Shown here piece by piece: positions 22,427 through 30,863 of a stretch of 43,586 nucleotides of DNA. A program made the translations under genes and the position numbers. The notes under the pieces were generated by a model. It searched no databases and was not told where the DNA came from. It was given only the letters and a program-made list of their open reading frames with translations. The stretch is from Microcaldota archaeon (GTDB taxonomy: Archaea > Micrarchaeota > Micrarchaeia > Micrarchaeales > CABMGC01), in assembly GCA_027345185.1 (NCBI GenBank), contig DAHWIK010000022.1:1-43586 (forward strand), written 5' to 3'. Within the stretch, counting starts at the first letter, position 1. Every line of letters starts with the position of its first letter.

Positions 22427-23629
22427 ATGTCATCTCCTAATGCGGACAATGGAGCCGGCCTTGTAAACGGTTTGATTTCTGGTTTTTACAAAACAGCCAC
22501 TGGACTTGCACCGGACAGGATAGCTGAGCGTGAGTTCGGAGTGGGTAATTTTGACGTTAAGATCTCTCAGAGGCACATGTCCTTCAGGAACGAGCACGAC
22601 CTCAGGGGCTACCTATCGGCAAACGCCATACCTTATGTATCGTCTTCATCTGCATACTACAAATTCCCCACAGGAAGGCCCATGGAGAGGAAGGGCTGGA
22701 TGGGGTCTGAACTCGTTTTTGACCTTGACGTTACAGACATGGATTTGCCATGCCAGATCAAGCATGGAAAGTCGTGGGTGTGCAGCGTCTGTCTTGAAGA
22801 GATAAAGAAGGAAACGATAAAGCTTGTATATGATTTCCTTGTGGCTGATTTCGGGTTCTCTGAAAAGGAGATCGACGTGAATTTCAGCGGAAACCGTGGG
22901 TATCACGTCCATGTGAAGAACAAGGACGTGCTTATGCTTGATGCTGCAGCAAGGAAACAGGTAACAGAATACATATCGGGCGTGGGAATAGACTTTGACA
23001 AGTTCTTCATGCAGACCAGCAATATCTGGGACAAGGAAACCTACAATATGAAGAAGATGAAAATGGTAACCGGCCCAAATCCCAAGGAGAAGGGGTGGGG
23101 AGGGAAGATAGCCAGAAACTTCATCTCTAGTCTGGATGCAGGCCCTAGCGCGCTTGAGCGGATGGACATTGACGCAGAAACTGCGAAGAAGCTCTACAGG
23201 AACAAGATCCTGATAGAAAGGGGCATCGGCGCAGGAAGCTGGGATTTCGGGCGTGGAATCAGCGTGAAGAAGATGGTGGAGATGTGCCGTAAGATGGTGC
23301 AGAACCAGGCGATAGTGCAGAGCGACAGGATAGATCGGAACGTCACAAACGACCCGACGCACCTCCTAAGGCTGCCAAACTCGATACATGGAGGTACGGG
23401 CCTGATCGCTAGGAAGCTTGCAGCCCCCAAGGAGCTATACAGGTTCGATCCGCTGAGTGAAGGCATAGCATTCAGGAAGGGATTCGTTAAGATAAATGCC
23501 AATACTGGCTATGAGCTCAGGATGGCAGGGCAGAAGTTCGGTCCGTACGCAGGTGAGATAAAGGTGCCCACATACGTTGGAGTATACCTTTATCTGCGCG
23601 GACTTGCCAAGATAATAAACTTTATTTAG
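22427..23629 (+). CDS. priS: DNA primase small (catalytic) subunit PriS
   Basis: PriS makes the RNA/DNA primers for archaeal replication with PriL. The catalytic Asp pair is in ELVFDLDVTDMD (about residues 99 and 101). The zinc-binding segment follows as CQIKHGKSWVCSVC, and SGNRGYHVHVKNKDV is the conserved nucleotide-binding stretch. HLLRLPNSIHGGTGL near the C-terminal third is another family block. The 400-residue length is normal to slightly long. The ATG at 22427 follows a promoter-sized gap. L15e, a Pcc1-like gene and pelA follow on the same strand. PriL is not in this window. Confidence 0.95.
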   Translation: MSSPNADNGAGLVNGLISGFYKTATGLAPDRIAEREFGVGNFDVKISQRHMSFRNEHDLRGYLSANAIPYVSSSSAYYKFPTGRPMERKGWMGSELVFDLDVTDMDLPCQIKHGKSWVCSVCLEEIKKETIKLVYDFLVADFGFSEKEIDVNFSGNRGYHVHVKNKDVLMLDAAARKQVTEYISGVGIDFDKFFMQTSNIWDKETYNMKKMKMVTGPNPKEKGWGGKIARNFISSLDAGPSALERMDIDAETAKKLYRNKILIERGIGAGSWDFGRGISVKKMVEMCRKMVQNQAIVQSDRIDRNVTNDPTHLLRLPNSIHGGTGLIARKLAAPKELYRFDPLSEGIAFRKGFVKINANTGYELRMAGQKFGPYAGEIKVPTYVGVYLYLRGLAKIINFI

Positions 23630-23675
23630 TTTTGCTTTGAATATAATGTTACAATGATTTATTCATGGTGAATTT

Positions 23676-24194
23676 ATGGGCGCTTACAAGCAGATAAACG
23701 AGACATTGCAAAAGGAATACAAGGAACGAGGCGTAGTACTGAAGTCGAGGCTCGTCGACTGGAGATCGGCTCCGCCAATAGTCAGGGTTAACCGTCCCAC
23801 AAACCTAGCGAGGGCAAGGGAGCTTGGATACAAGGCGAAACAGGGAGTGATATTGGCAAGAATAAGGATAAACAAGGGACTCAGCAAGAGGGAGAAGGCA
23901 AGGAAGGGAAGGAAGCCCTCAAAGAACGGAAGGTTCTTCGCCATGACAAAATCATTGCAGGCAATAGCAGAGGAGAGGGCTTCAAGGAAGTTCATAAACT
24001 GCGAGGTAGTAAACTCATACTACGTGGGGGAGGACGGATCGCACAAGTTCTTCGAGGCCATACTTGTTGACAAGGAGCATCCTGTGATAAAGAGCGACAG
24101 GCTCTACTCTGACGTAATCAGCAGAAAGTCAAGGGCATTTCGGGGACTGACTAGGGCCGGAAGGGAGCACCGGGACGCCATACAGGGAAGATAA
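23676..24194 (+). CDS. rpl15e: 50S ribosomal protein L15e (eL15)
   Basis: A basic rRNA-binding protein found in archaea and eukaryotes but not bacteria. Diagnostic stretches are MGAYKQINETLQKEYKERG, RARELGYKAKQGVILARIRI, KNGRFFAMTKSLQAIAEERA and CEVVNSYYVGEDGSHKFFEA. The 172 residues fall somewhat under the common length of about 190 because the C-terminal tail is short. It starts 47 bases after priS and is followed three bases later by the Pcc1-like gene, so those two are probably co-transcribed. Confidence 0.96.
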   Translation: MGAYKQINETLQKEYKERGVVLKSRLVDWRSAPPIVRVNRPTNLARARELGYKAKQGVILARIRINKGLSKREKARKGRKPSKNGRFFAMTKSLQAIAEERASRKFINCEVVNSYYVGEDGSHKFFEAILVDKEHPVIKSDRLYSDVISRKSRAFRGLTRAGREHRDAIQGR

Positions 24195-24197
24195 GGT

Positions 24198-24431
24198 GTG
24201 CAGTTGCCAAAATCAGAAATATACATAGAGCTAGACGGCCCAAAGGACTATTTAGAGATACTCGATGGGGAGAAGTTTAGGAACAGCAAGGTGCAGATAA
24301 ATGTCGATGGAAAGAAGCTCAGGATAAAGATAGACTCCGAAAACCCTAAGGCTCTCATATCGGCAATCGGAAACGTGGCAAAACAGATACGTATAATAGA
24401 GCAGACTGCAGAACTTTTCAAGGATAAATAG
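24198..24431 (+). CDS. pcc1: Pcc1-like KEOPS subunit
   Basis: The 77-residue protein matches the small Pcc1 fold: a first strand (SEIYIELDGP), a helix, then VQINVDGKKLRIKIDSEN, and a closing long helix (LISAIGNVAKQIRIIEQTAE). Pcc1 dimerises and binds tRNA within KEOPS, which makes the t6A37 modification. The start is GTG at 24198, three bases after the L15e stop, so it is coupled to the ribosomal gene. Proteins this small carry little signal; a different archaeal small-protein family is possible. KEOPS partners Kae1 and Bud32 are not in the window. Confidence 0.7.
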   Translation: MQLPKSEIYIELDGPKDYLEILDGEKFRNSKVQINVDGKKLRIKIDSENPKALISAIGNVAKQIRIIEQTAELFKDK

Positions 24432-24496
24432 CTAGCTGTTGCTCTGGCTTATGTCTGATTTTTTAACTTTCTTGTCTATCCTTTAATTGTGTAAGA

Positions 24497-25516
24497 ATGC
24501 GCATAATAAGATTGAACGGAGTTACCAACTTCCTGAAACTTGAGCCGGACAACATAGACGACCTCTACCTTCTTGCAATGATAATATCGAAGAATGACGT
24601 GGTCGAGGCGCACAGCACCCGCAGGTTCAGGGCCCACGAAGGCGACAAGGGAGAGCAGAAGGACGTTACCATAAGGGTGAATGTTGAGAGGAGCGAGATA
24701 GACAAAAATGCAGGCATGCTGAGGGTTTCTGGAAAGATAGTATACGGGCACCCTGAGGAATATGTGACTATGGGGAGCTACCACACGCTCAACATAGCCG
24801 CAAGGGACATAATAGATGTACAGAAGCCCGAGTGGAAGGGCTATATAATTAAGCGGCTAAAGCAGGCAGTTGCCGATTCTAAGAAGCCGAGGCTGGGAGT
24901 CATAGTGCTTGATGATGAGAAGGCGCTTGTCTCCTACATAAAAGGCTATGGGATTGAGCCCGTGTCAGAGCTTTACAGCCGGCTGAGCAAGAGGATGAAG
25001 ATGAAGGACTTTGAGGCCAGGAAGGAGGAGTACTTCGGGGAGGTTGTAGCTGCTGTGGCGAATATGTCAGTTGATATAGTTGTTATAGCTGGACCGGGCT
25101 TTACAAAGGACGACATAAAGAAGTACATAGAAGATAAGGGAAAGGAGATAAAGAAGCAACTAGTCTACGCCTCAGCAAGCGATGCGGAAAGGTCTGGAAT
25201 ACGAGAGGTCATGCAGAGCACTGCAGTCACAAAGGTCCTGGAAAACGAACATGTCAAGAGGGAATTCGGATACATAAACAGGCTGCTGCTCGAGGTGCGC
25301 GCCGGAGTGGCTTCCTATGGTACGGATAGGCTGCTCGACTCGCTGGACAGGAAGGCAGTTTCCGCAGTGCTTGTCAATGACGACATAATAAACGATGAAA
25401 GGGTCAAGCTGGTGCTCGACAAGGCGGACAAGATGGGCATAAAGATAGAGATATTCAATTCGGATGACGATGCAGGACGGCAGCTGAAGAACTTCTCAGG
25501 CATAGCCGCAGTATAA
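24497..25516 (+). CDS. pelA: Pelota (aDom34), mRNA surveillance and ribosome rescue factor
   Basis: Archaeal Pelota pairs with aEF1A to rescue stalled ribosomes. The N-terminal Sm-like domain has GVTNFLKLEPDNIDDLYLLA and the strand KDVTIRVNVERSEID. The central eRF1-like domain has VIVLDDEKALVSYIKGYGIE and VDIVVIAGPGFTKDDIKKYI. The C-terminal domain has DRKAVSAVLVNDDIINDE and ends NFSGIAAV. The 339-residue length is full. Unlike eRF1 it has no GGQ peptide-release motif, as expected. Its last 207 bases recur at 26968-27174 behind a DUF4143 gene, so its 3' end marks an integration or duplication point. The gene itself appears intact. Confidence 0.95.
   Translation: MRIIRLNGVTNFLKLEPDNIDDLYLLAMIISKNDVVEAHSTRRFRAHEGDKGEQKDVTIRVNVERSEIDKNAGMLRVSGKIVYGHPEEYVTMGSYHTLNIAARDIIDVQKPEWKGYIIKRLKQAVADSKKPRLGVIVLDDEKALVSYIKGYGIEPVSELYSRLSKRMKMKDFEARKEEYFGEVVAAVANMSVDIVVIAGPGFTKDDIKKYIEDKGKEIKKQLVYASASDAERSGIREVMQSTAVTKVLENEHVKREFGYINRLLLEVRAGVASYGTDRLLDSLDRKAVSAVLVNDDIINDERVKLVLDKADKMGIKIEIFNSDDDAGRQLKNFSGIAAV
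25310..25516 (+). repeat. pelA 3' end, left copy of a 207-bp direct repeat
   Basis: These 207 bases, the last 68 codons and stop of pelA, recur without gaps at 26968-27174. By eye there are 14 mismatches, all in the first 117 bases; the last 90 bases, up to and including the TAA, are identical. Similarity stops exactly at the stop codon. Together the copies bracket the DUF4143 gene. Confidence 0.85.
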
Positions 25517-25610
25517 CTTTGCAGGGATAGACGTTGGGAGATTTGCAGTAAATTGCTACCAATATTTTGATACCGTTTGTGGGATTTTGTATCTTTACAT
25601 TTATATAGCC

Positions 25611-26789
25611 CTACTGCTTCAAAGTAGATATCAGCTCGGAGATGTCCGTAAACTTTATGATGCAACTGCCGACTTTTATCCTTGATTTTAATCCTTCATT
25701 GAATACCACAAAGCCGCGCTTTGGGGCATATGTCGCTATGAACGAGTGCATGCTCCTCTCAACCTGACTTCCGTTTGCCTTTACTTTCACTTCGATAGGT
25801 ATTATTTCACTTCCTTTCTGGACTACGAAATCTACCTCGGCCCTGCCCTTTGTCTGCCAGTATCTTACATTCGCTCCTGATTTTATCAGCTCTGTGAGGA
25901 CATAGTTCTCAAACAGCTTCCCTTTTATTTCAGGGCTTATACTGAATTCGTTGGCTATGGCATTCCTCAATCCGGTGTCAATAAAATAAATTTTGGGCTG
26001 TTTCAAAACCTCTTTGAGCTTATTCCTGTAAAATGGTTGTATGCGAACTATCAAATAACTCTTTTCCATTGCATCCATGTATTTTTTAACTGATTGGAAA
26101 GACATTCCTAGATCATTGCATATATTGCCGTATATAACAACATTGCCGATGTAATGTGAAAGGTATGCGGATAATCTTTCCAGTGAACTTATGTCTTCTA
26201 TTTGGAAAGTCCTGGCCATATCTTTAAGTGTAATTGTTTCGGCAAGGCCCCTTAGAAGAAGTTCCTTGTCCTGTCTTTCTGGTTCAAGGACAACTTTTGG
26301 ATATCCCCCATATACCATATGCTCCTCAACGGCTCTAAGTTGTATTTTTTCTGTAACCTCTCTGATATTTTTTGTTGCAAGGAACTCTCCTAATGAAAAT
26401 GGGTAGATTCTTATTACCTCGGCCCTACCTACAAGCCATGAAAGAACCTCTTTACCCAGAGTCAATTGCGATGAGGACGTTACCCAGAGCCTCTTGCCAG
26501 AGTCAGCCAAATACTTTAGCTTCATTCCAGGATCTTTACCGTATTGGACTTCATCCAGTATGGTAACCGCTTCTCCACGAACATATTGATTCTCAAATCC
26601 CTTTATGTCTCTATCGAAAAGATCCTTTACATCTGGATCGTCAAAGGAAATGTACTGCGCTCCTACCTTTTTTGATTGCTCCTTTAGGAAAGTGGTCTTT
26701 CCGGCCTGTCGAGGCCCTACCACCACCACTATATTATTAAGCCTTGCAGCAGAATTGAATTGCTTGGTTATATCGCGGCTTATGTACAT
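25611..26789 (-). CDS. AAA-family ATPase with DUF4143 domain
   Basis: The 392-residue protein has Walker A GPRQAGKTT at about residues 25-33, Walker B VTILDEVQYGKD, and the sensor region LWVTSSSQLTLGKEV. A winged-helix middle follows (NICNDLGMSFQSVKKYMDAM). The C-terminal DUF4143 part ends in a nuclease-like strand pair, GRAEVDFVVQKGSEIIPIEVKVK, with a D...E-x-K pattern. This family is abundant in archaea and often varies between strains; its function is unknown, with defence, mobile-element and regulatory roles proposed. Here it sits alone between the duplicated pelA ends, on the opposite strand, and looks like cargo of the inserted segment. An AT-rich promoter region lies upstream at about 26800-26880. 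Confidence 0.9.
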   Translation of the reverse strand: MYISRDITKQFNSAARLNNIVVVVGPRQAGKTTFLKEQSKKVGAQYISFDDPDVKDLFDRDIKGFENQYVRGEAVTILDEVQYGKDPGMKLKYLADSGKRLWVTSSSQLTLGKEVLSWLVGRAEVIRIYPFSLGEFLATKNIREVTEKIQLRAVEEHMVYGGYPKVVLEPERQDKELLLRGLAETITLKDMARTFQIEDISSLERLSAYLSHYIGNVVIYGNICNDLGMSFQSVKKYMDAMEKSYLIVRIQPFYRNKLKEVLKQPKIYFIDTGLRNAIANEFSISPEIKGKLFENYVLTELIKSGANVRYWQTKGRAEVDFVVQKGSEIIPIEVKVKANGSQVERSMHSFIATYAPKRGFVVFNEGLKSRIKVGSCIIKFTDISELISTLKQ

Positions 26790-26967
26790 AATTCTAATTG
26801 TGGTTCTATATTTATATACTTTTCTACTTTTATTAACTTATAATTTAAGATTAGTACAACTAAAATTAACTTCAAATTTAGAATTAGTTTGGTATGTCTG
26901 TGCTTCTACTCTGTTGCACCAATTCCGATTATGGCGTCAGACGCGGCTCGGGAACGGCTAGGAGACA

Positions 26968-27174
26968 GCTTCCTACGGAACCGAAATGCTGCTCGCATCG
27001 TTGGACAGGAAGGCAGTTTCCGCAGTGCTTGTCAATGATGACATAATAAACGATGAACGAGTCAAGCATGTGCTCGACAAGGCAGACAAGATGGGCATAA
27101 AGATAGAGATATTCAATTCGGATGACGATGCAGGACGGCAGCTGAAGAACTTCTCAGGCATAGCCGCAGTATAA
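26968..27174 (+). pseudogene. Duplicated pelA 3' fragment, right copy of the repeat
   Basis: This copy matches the last 68 codons of pelA. Of the 11 codons that differ, seven changes are silent (TAT/TAC, GGT/GGA, ACG/ACC, CTG/TTG, GAC/GAT, AGG/CGA, GCG/GCA). That looks like divergence between two once-functional pelA genes more than neutral decay of a local duplicate. A TAG at about 26959 closes the frame just upstream, so only a 62-codon ORF from an accidental ATG (26986) remains. It is presumably untranslated. The stop lies two bases before the end of the convergent surface-protein gene. Confidence 0.85.
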
Positions 27175-27176
27175 GG

Positions 27177-30100
27177 TCAGGCTACAGATCCGAAGCTTAC
27201 TGAAGGCATTATCCCGCTTGGCGGGTAGTCGCGGGTGAGAAGCCACTGGAGATTTGCTATTGTAGATGCTGCTGTGGATGAATATATGTAGAAACCTAAA
27301 TATCCAGAAGTTAATGCTGTTGTTGAAACAGTTTCGGTAGTTCCGTCAAATGTTGCCGATAATCCACTTGGAGTTTGAATAAAACTATCAATTGAGGTAT
27401 ATTGAGATACATAGTTTAAATTACCATCAGCAATTGTTGTGCTACCTTCAATAATGCCTGGAGCTTCATTAGCAAGATTAAGTATTCTTGCCCAATAATT
27501 TGTTCCGACACCTCCCGTATTTTGGCTTGTTGATGTGCTGCTATCCAAGACTAAGCCCCATTGCTCGTTACTATTTGTGTCTGTGCTGACGCCATAATAA
27601 GTTTCGTCAGCTTCAAGTATTACAGGGGATGAAGTCTGTGAGGTTGTAAGGATATAAAAAGGTGTGCCTGTTGTGGTTGCTGCTACGCTTAATCCATTAT
27701 TTTGTGTAAGTGTCACTCCAGATATAGTAGAAATACGGCTATCTAATGTAGTTCCAGCAAAATTATAATAATTACTGAACACGCTCGCACCGTTGTCGTA
27801 TTCTGCATATGTTGAGCTGAGCTGCGGGGCTTCGCCAGTAGGACCAGAAGCAGACATCACGCTTGATGACATGAAGTTCATGTACAACGTAAGTGTGTTG
27901 CTTCCATAAGTGCCAGATATGCTTACCGGTATGCTAAGCCATACATTTGTAGTAGTAGATGCGTTGTACGCGCCGCTCTCGATCCATGCCTGGACAGGCA
28001 CCCCGCCCTGATATGCTGGAGAGCCTATTGTGAATTCAATGTTTGACCACTGAGAATTTATATAGGCAGCATAAGTGCTGGTAGGTACGGTAATCAGCTC
28101 CTGAAAGCCAGAAGGCAGTTGATTCTGAGTTGGATTGGTTATTGTTATGGGGACATATGCTTGTCCAAGCGGCGGATTAAGTGGTGGTGGAGGAGTATAG
28201 GTATTGCTGCCTGTGCCGAAGCTCACTGAAGGCATCACCCCGTTTGGAGGGTAGGCGCGGGTGCGGACGTATTGGAAGGTAGTAGAACCTGCAATATCAT
28301 CAATAAATAAGTCTATATATGCACTTCCGATTGTTGGCTGGGTGCTGGTGCCTCCCTGTTGAGTAGTTATATAATTCCAAAATGCTTCGTTGCTTCCAGT
28401 AGCTTGCCAACTTCCGCTCACTATTCCGGGGGTTGTTATTGCTGTACCCACATAGCCGGTGGGTACACCGTTGCTGATAGTTCTTATCTTTAATTTGCCA
28501 CCATTATAACCAAATCCAACGGTATTGATATTGCCCCATCCATCAGAACCCGATGTGCCTAATGATACTGCCCACTGAATATTCTGGTCTGCGCCTCCAC
28601 CTGATGTAGTTTGCAATGCTTCTACTATCTGCCCAACAGGATTATAGGTAGAGGTTGAATAGACGTGTTCATAGTAGCCTGCACCTCCTGTTGTTATAGT
28701 TAGGGTTATGCCATTTGAAACGGTGTAGGAGCCACCTGTGCCAGCAAGTTGATTGTTAAATGTCGAGGGCAATGTTGTTCCAGCGAAGCTCCAGTACTTC
28801 GTAAATACGCTCGCCCCGTTGTCATACTGGGCGTATGTGCTGCTGAGCTGCGGAGCCTCTCCTGTGGGGCCTGATGCAGACATGACGTTTGCAGCCATCA
28901 TGTCCATGTATATCGTGAGGCTGCCCTGCGCAGGCAGGCCGTTAGGGAGGTTGACCCAGACATTGGTCGCTGAAGCAGTATTGCTGGGGTTGCTCTCCAC
29001 CCAAGCCTGCAGTATTGTTCCAGTTGCCGACTTTCCAGTTGTAAATTCCACATTTGACCATTGTGAGTTTATGTACTGCGAGTATGTGCTGGATGGCACT
29101 GTTATGAGCTGCTGGAAGGGCGCAGGAGTGGCGCTTGCCTGCGAGTTGGTCAGCGTTATCGGCACATAGTAAAGTACCATCGTGTTGGTTGGGGTGAGAG
29201 CGCCCACTGTAGATGTCGTTTGGGCGTATGCCCTAGCGCGCATCCAGTTTATGTTTTCGTTCCACGGATAGCTTGATAAAGTGTCGCCAATCAAACCGAG
29301 ATACAAGTTTGTGGATGAGGAGAGGGGATTGACAGAGGGAGTGCCAGAATATCCTCCCGAGTATAGCTGCGGAGATATGTATCCAGTGTATGATGAAGCA
29401 TCACTGCCAAAATAAGTAGTGCTGCCATAATTCCAATTTGTGTTTGCAGTACCCTGCGGATTAAGATTGACACTGTGAGTTCCTCCTGAAAGATAGTCAT
29501 TAGTGAAATAGGTGGAGCCGAAACCCATATCTACAGATTGGGCATTGGTAATGCTGGTCGCTGTCGGATTGTTTACAATAGAAACATAACCCATATCCGA
29601 AGGGTTGTTCAAGTTCTGTGCATTGGTTTCTGCAATAATGGCCTCATTGGGCATTGCAGTAGCAAAAGACATTCCGTACCAAGAAACTGAACCGTATCCT
29701 GCAATGTTTATCGCAGATACGGTGCCAGACGCCGAACCAGGATAGGGAACACCTGTTGATTGTGATATTGTTATCCCGGAAGGTGCATTAAAGTTTGATA
29801 GGGAGGTGTCCCCATTGAAGTAAGATAAAAATACCAACGCGCCGTTGTCGTATTGGCCGTACGTTGGGCTGAGCTGCGGGGCCTCACCCGTATAGCTTGT
29901 GGTTGAAGACATAATGTTTGATGGCATAAAGTTCATGTACACAGTTACCGAACTGCTTGCAGGTATGGCTTTGGTCAGTTTGAGCCATACTACGGTAGAT
30001 GTGGCGGTGTTGGATGCGCCGCTCTCAACCCAAGCGTATATAGGGGTGCCTCCCGAGTATGCCGGTGAGTTGTAGGTGAACTCAACGTTCTGCCAACCGG

Positions 30101-30210
30101 AGTTTATCTCGTTTGCGCCATCATATGAAAAGCTCGGTATTGTTACCATAGCCTGGTACGGCGTTGGTGTCGGCGAGGTTCCGGAATTTGATATTGTTAT
30201 AGGAACGTAG
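27177..30210 (-). repeat. Three tandem 1.0-kb coding units in the surface-protein gene
   Basis: The units lie at about 29174-30210, 28165-29173 and 27177-28164. Each opens with YVPIT and ends with a conserved block: R(A/T)RAY in units 1 and 2, and YPPxGxMPSVSFG in units 2 and 3. Units 2 and 3 share SASGPTGEAPQLSSTYA. They arose by internal duplication; the lectin-like second half of each unit has diverged far more than the DUF2341 half. Confidence 0.8.
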
Positions 30211-30812
30211 TATGCAGGTACTGTTGTGGTTGACATGGAAGTCGGCGGAGGGCTTGCCGAGACTGTTGTTGCTGGCTGCTGGTTTGCATATATTATGAAT
30301 GTGCCCGTATAGTGCTCGGTCAGGAAACCACACTGGGCTGAAAATTTGCTTACTCCTGAGTTGCATGACTGAACGAATACGACGAATTGCCCCACGACCT
30401 CCTTCCCCACATGCACTGCGCCGTTGGGTATTGCTGCAGAGCATAGGGTGTTTCCCCCGGGGAAGACTATTGTATTTCCTGCAGGATAGGCGGTGTCATT
30501 GGTGCATGTGCCGTAGATCGGCGGACCGCTTACACCGCTTATAATCACATTCACACCGATCACATTGGCTGGCGAGCTTCCTGAATTTGACAGGTATATG
30601 AAGACGTTTGCGGTGTTGGTAATGGTGTTGGAATAGTATTGTATGTTGTAGCAGTCTATGCTTCCGTATGCGTTGCATGTAGATGGCTCTATCTGGGATG
30701 TCGGGGTGGCGAAATAGAATATTGTGATAAGCACTATTGCAGCCAAGGCTATCATGAATCCATAAGTGGTAAGCATCTCGAGCGCTGATTGAAGCCTTTT
30801 ATTGCTATTCAT
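27177..30812 (-). CDS. Large surface protein: type IV pilin-like N-terminus and three DUF2341-type units
   Basis: The ORF track starts at 31079, inside ksgA on the other strand. The real start is most likely the ATG at 30812 (MNSNKRLQSALEMLTTYGF), giving 1211 residues. That N-terminus, basic residues then QSALE-x-L-x-TYG and a hydrophobic helix, is the type IV pilin-like signal common in DPANN archaea. A 150-residue Cys-containing domain and a Thr/Pro/Ser linker follow. Then come three units of about 335 residues (from about 200, 546 and 882), each opening with YVPITI-x-NS and containing AWVES, VW(L/V), YM(N/D)-x-M and TGEAPQLS-x-TY-x-QYDNGA. This is the DUF2341 pattern followed by a lectin-like beta-sandwich. 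It is likely anchored outside the cell for adhesion or glycan binding. Confidence 0.85.
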   Translation of the reverse strand: MNSNKRLQSALEMLTTYGFMIALAAIVLITIFYFATPTSQIEPSTCNAYGSIDCYNIQYYSNTITNTANVFIYLSNSGSSPANVIGVNVIISGVSGPPIYGTCTNDTAYPAGNTIVFPGGNTLCSAAIPNGAVHVGKEVVGQFVVFVQSCNSGVSKFSAQCGFLTEHYTGTFIIYANQQPATTVSASPPPTSMSTTTVPAYYVPITISNSGTSPTPTPYQAMVTIPSFSYDGANEINSGWQNVEFTYNSPAYSGGTPIYAWVESGASNTATSTVVWLKLTKAIPASSSVTVYMNFMPSNIMSSTTSYTGEAPQLSPTYGQYDNGALVFLSYFNGDTSLSNFNAPSGITISQSTGVPYPGSASGTVSAINIAGYGSVSWYGMSFATAMPNEAIIAETNAQNLNNPSDMGYVSIVNNPTATSITNAQSVDMGFGSTYFTNDYLSGGTHSVNLNPQGTANTNWNYGSTTYFGSDASSYTGYISPQLYSGGYSGTPSVNPLSSSTNLYLGLIGDTLSSYPWNENINWMRARAYAQTTSTVGALTPTNTMVLYYVPITLTNSQASATPAPFQQLITVPSSTYSQYINSQWSNVEFTTGKSATGTILQAWVESNPSNTASATNVWVNLPNGLPAQGSLTIYMDMMAANVMSASGPTGEAPQLSSTYAQYDNGASVFTKYWSFAGTTLPSTFNNQLAGTGGSYTVSNGITLTITTGGAGYYEHVYSTSTYNPVGQIVEALQTTSGGGADQNIQWAVSLGTSGSDGWGNINTVGFGYNGGKLKIRTISNGVPTGYVGTAITTPGIVSGSWQATGSNEAFWNYITTQQGGTSTQPTIGSAYIDLFIDDIAGSTTFQYVRTRAYPPNGVMPSVSFGTGSNTYTPPPPLNPPLGQAYVPITITNPTQNQLPSGFQELITVPTSTYAAYINSQWSNIEFTIGSPAYQGGVPVQAWIESGAYNASTTTNVWLSIPVSISGTYGSNTLTLYMNFMSSSVMSASGPTGEAPQLSSTYAEYDNGASVFSNYYNFAGTTLDSRISTISGVTLTQNNGLSVAATTTGTPFYILTTSQTSSPVILEADETYYGVSTDTNSNEQWGLVLDSSTSTSQNTGGVGTNYWARILNLANEAPGIIEGSTTIADGNLNYVSQYTSIDSFIQTPSGLSATFDGTTETVSTTALTSGYLGFYIYSSTAASTIANLQWLLTRDYPPSGIMPSVSFGSVA

Positions 30813-30863
30813 CCAATTAGCCACTATATAATGGACGGGATTAAATTTAATTAAGTTGCGTGT

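Noticed and set aside
22646-23362. 238-residue minus-strand ORF
   Set aside because: It is a shadow of priS; composition is His/Leu/Cys-rich antisense sequence without a family.
26605-26961. 118-residue plus-strand ORF opposite and upstream of the DUF4143 gene
   Set aside because: It is mostly antisense to the ATPase gene and then AT-rich promoter sequence, with no domain features.
26968-27174. A second functional short pelA-derived gene
   Set aside because: It has only the last 68 codons, a TAG just upstream and no promoter or ribosome-binding site, so it is a fragment.
27177-30210. CRISPR-like periodicity
   Set aside because: The 1-kb repeats are coding units of a surface protein. No short direct repeats with regular spacers were seen anywhere in the window.
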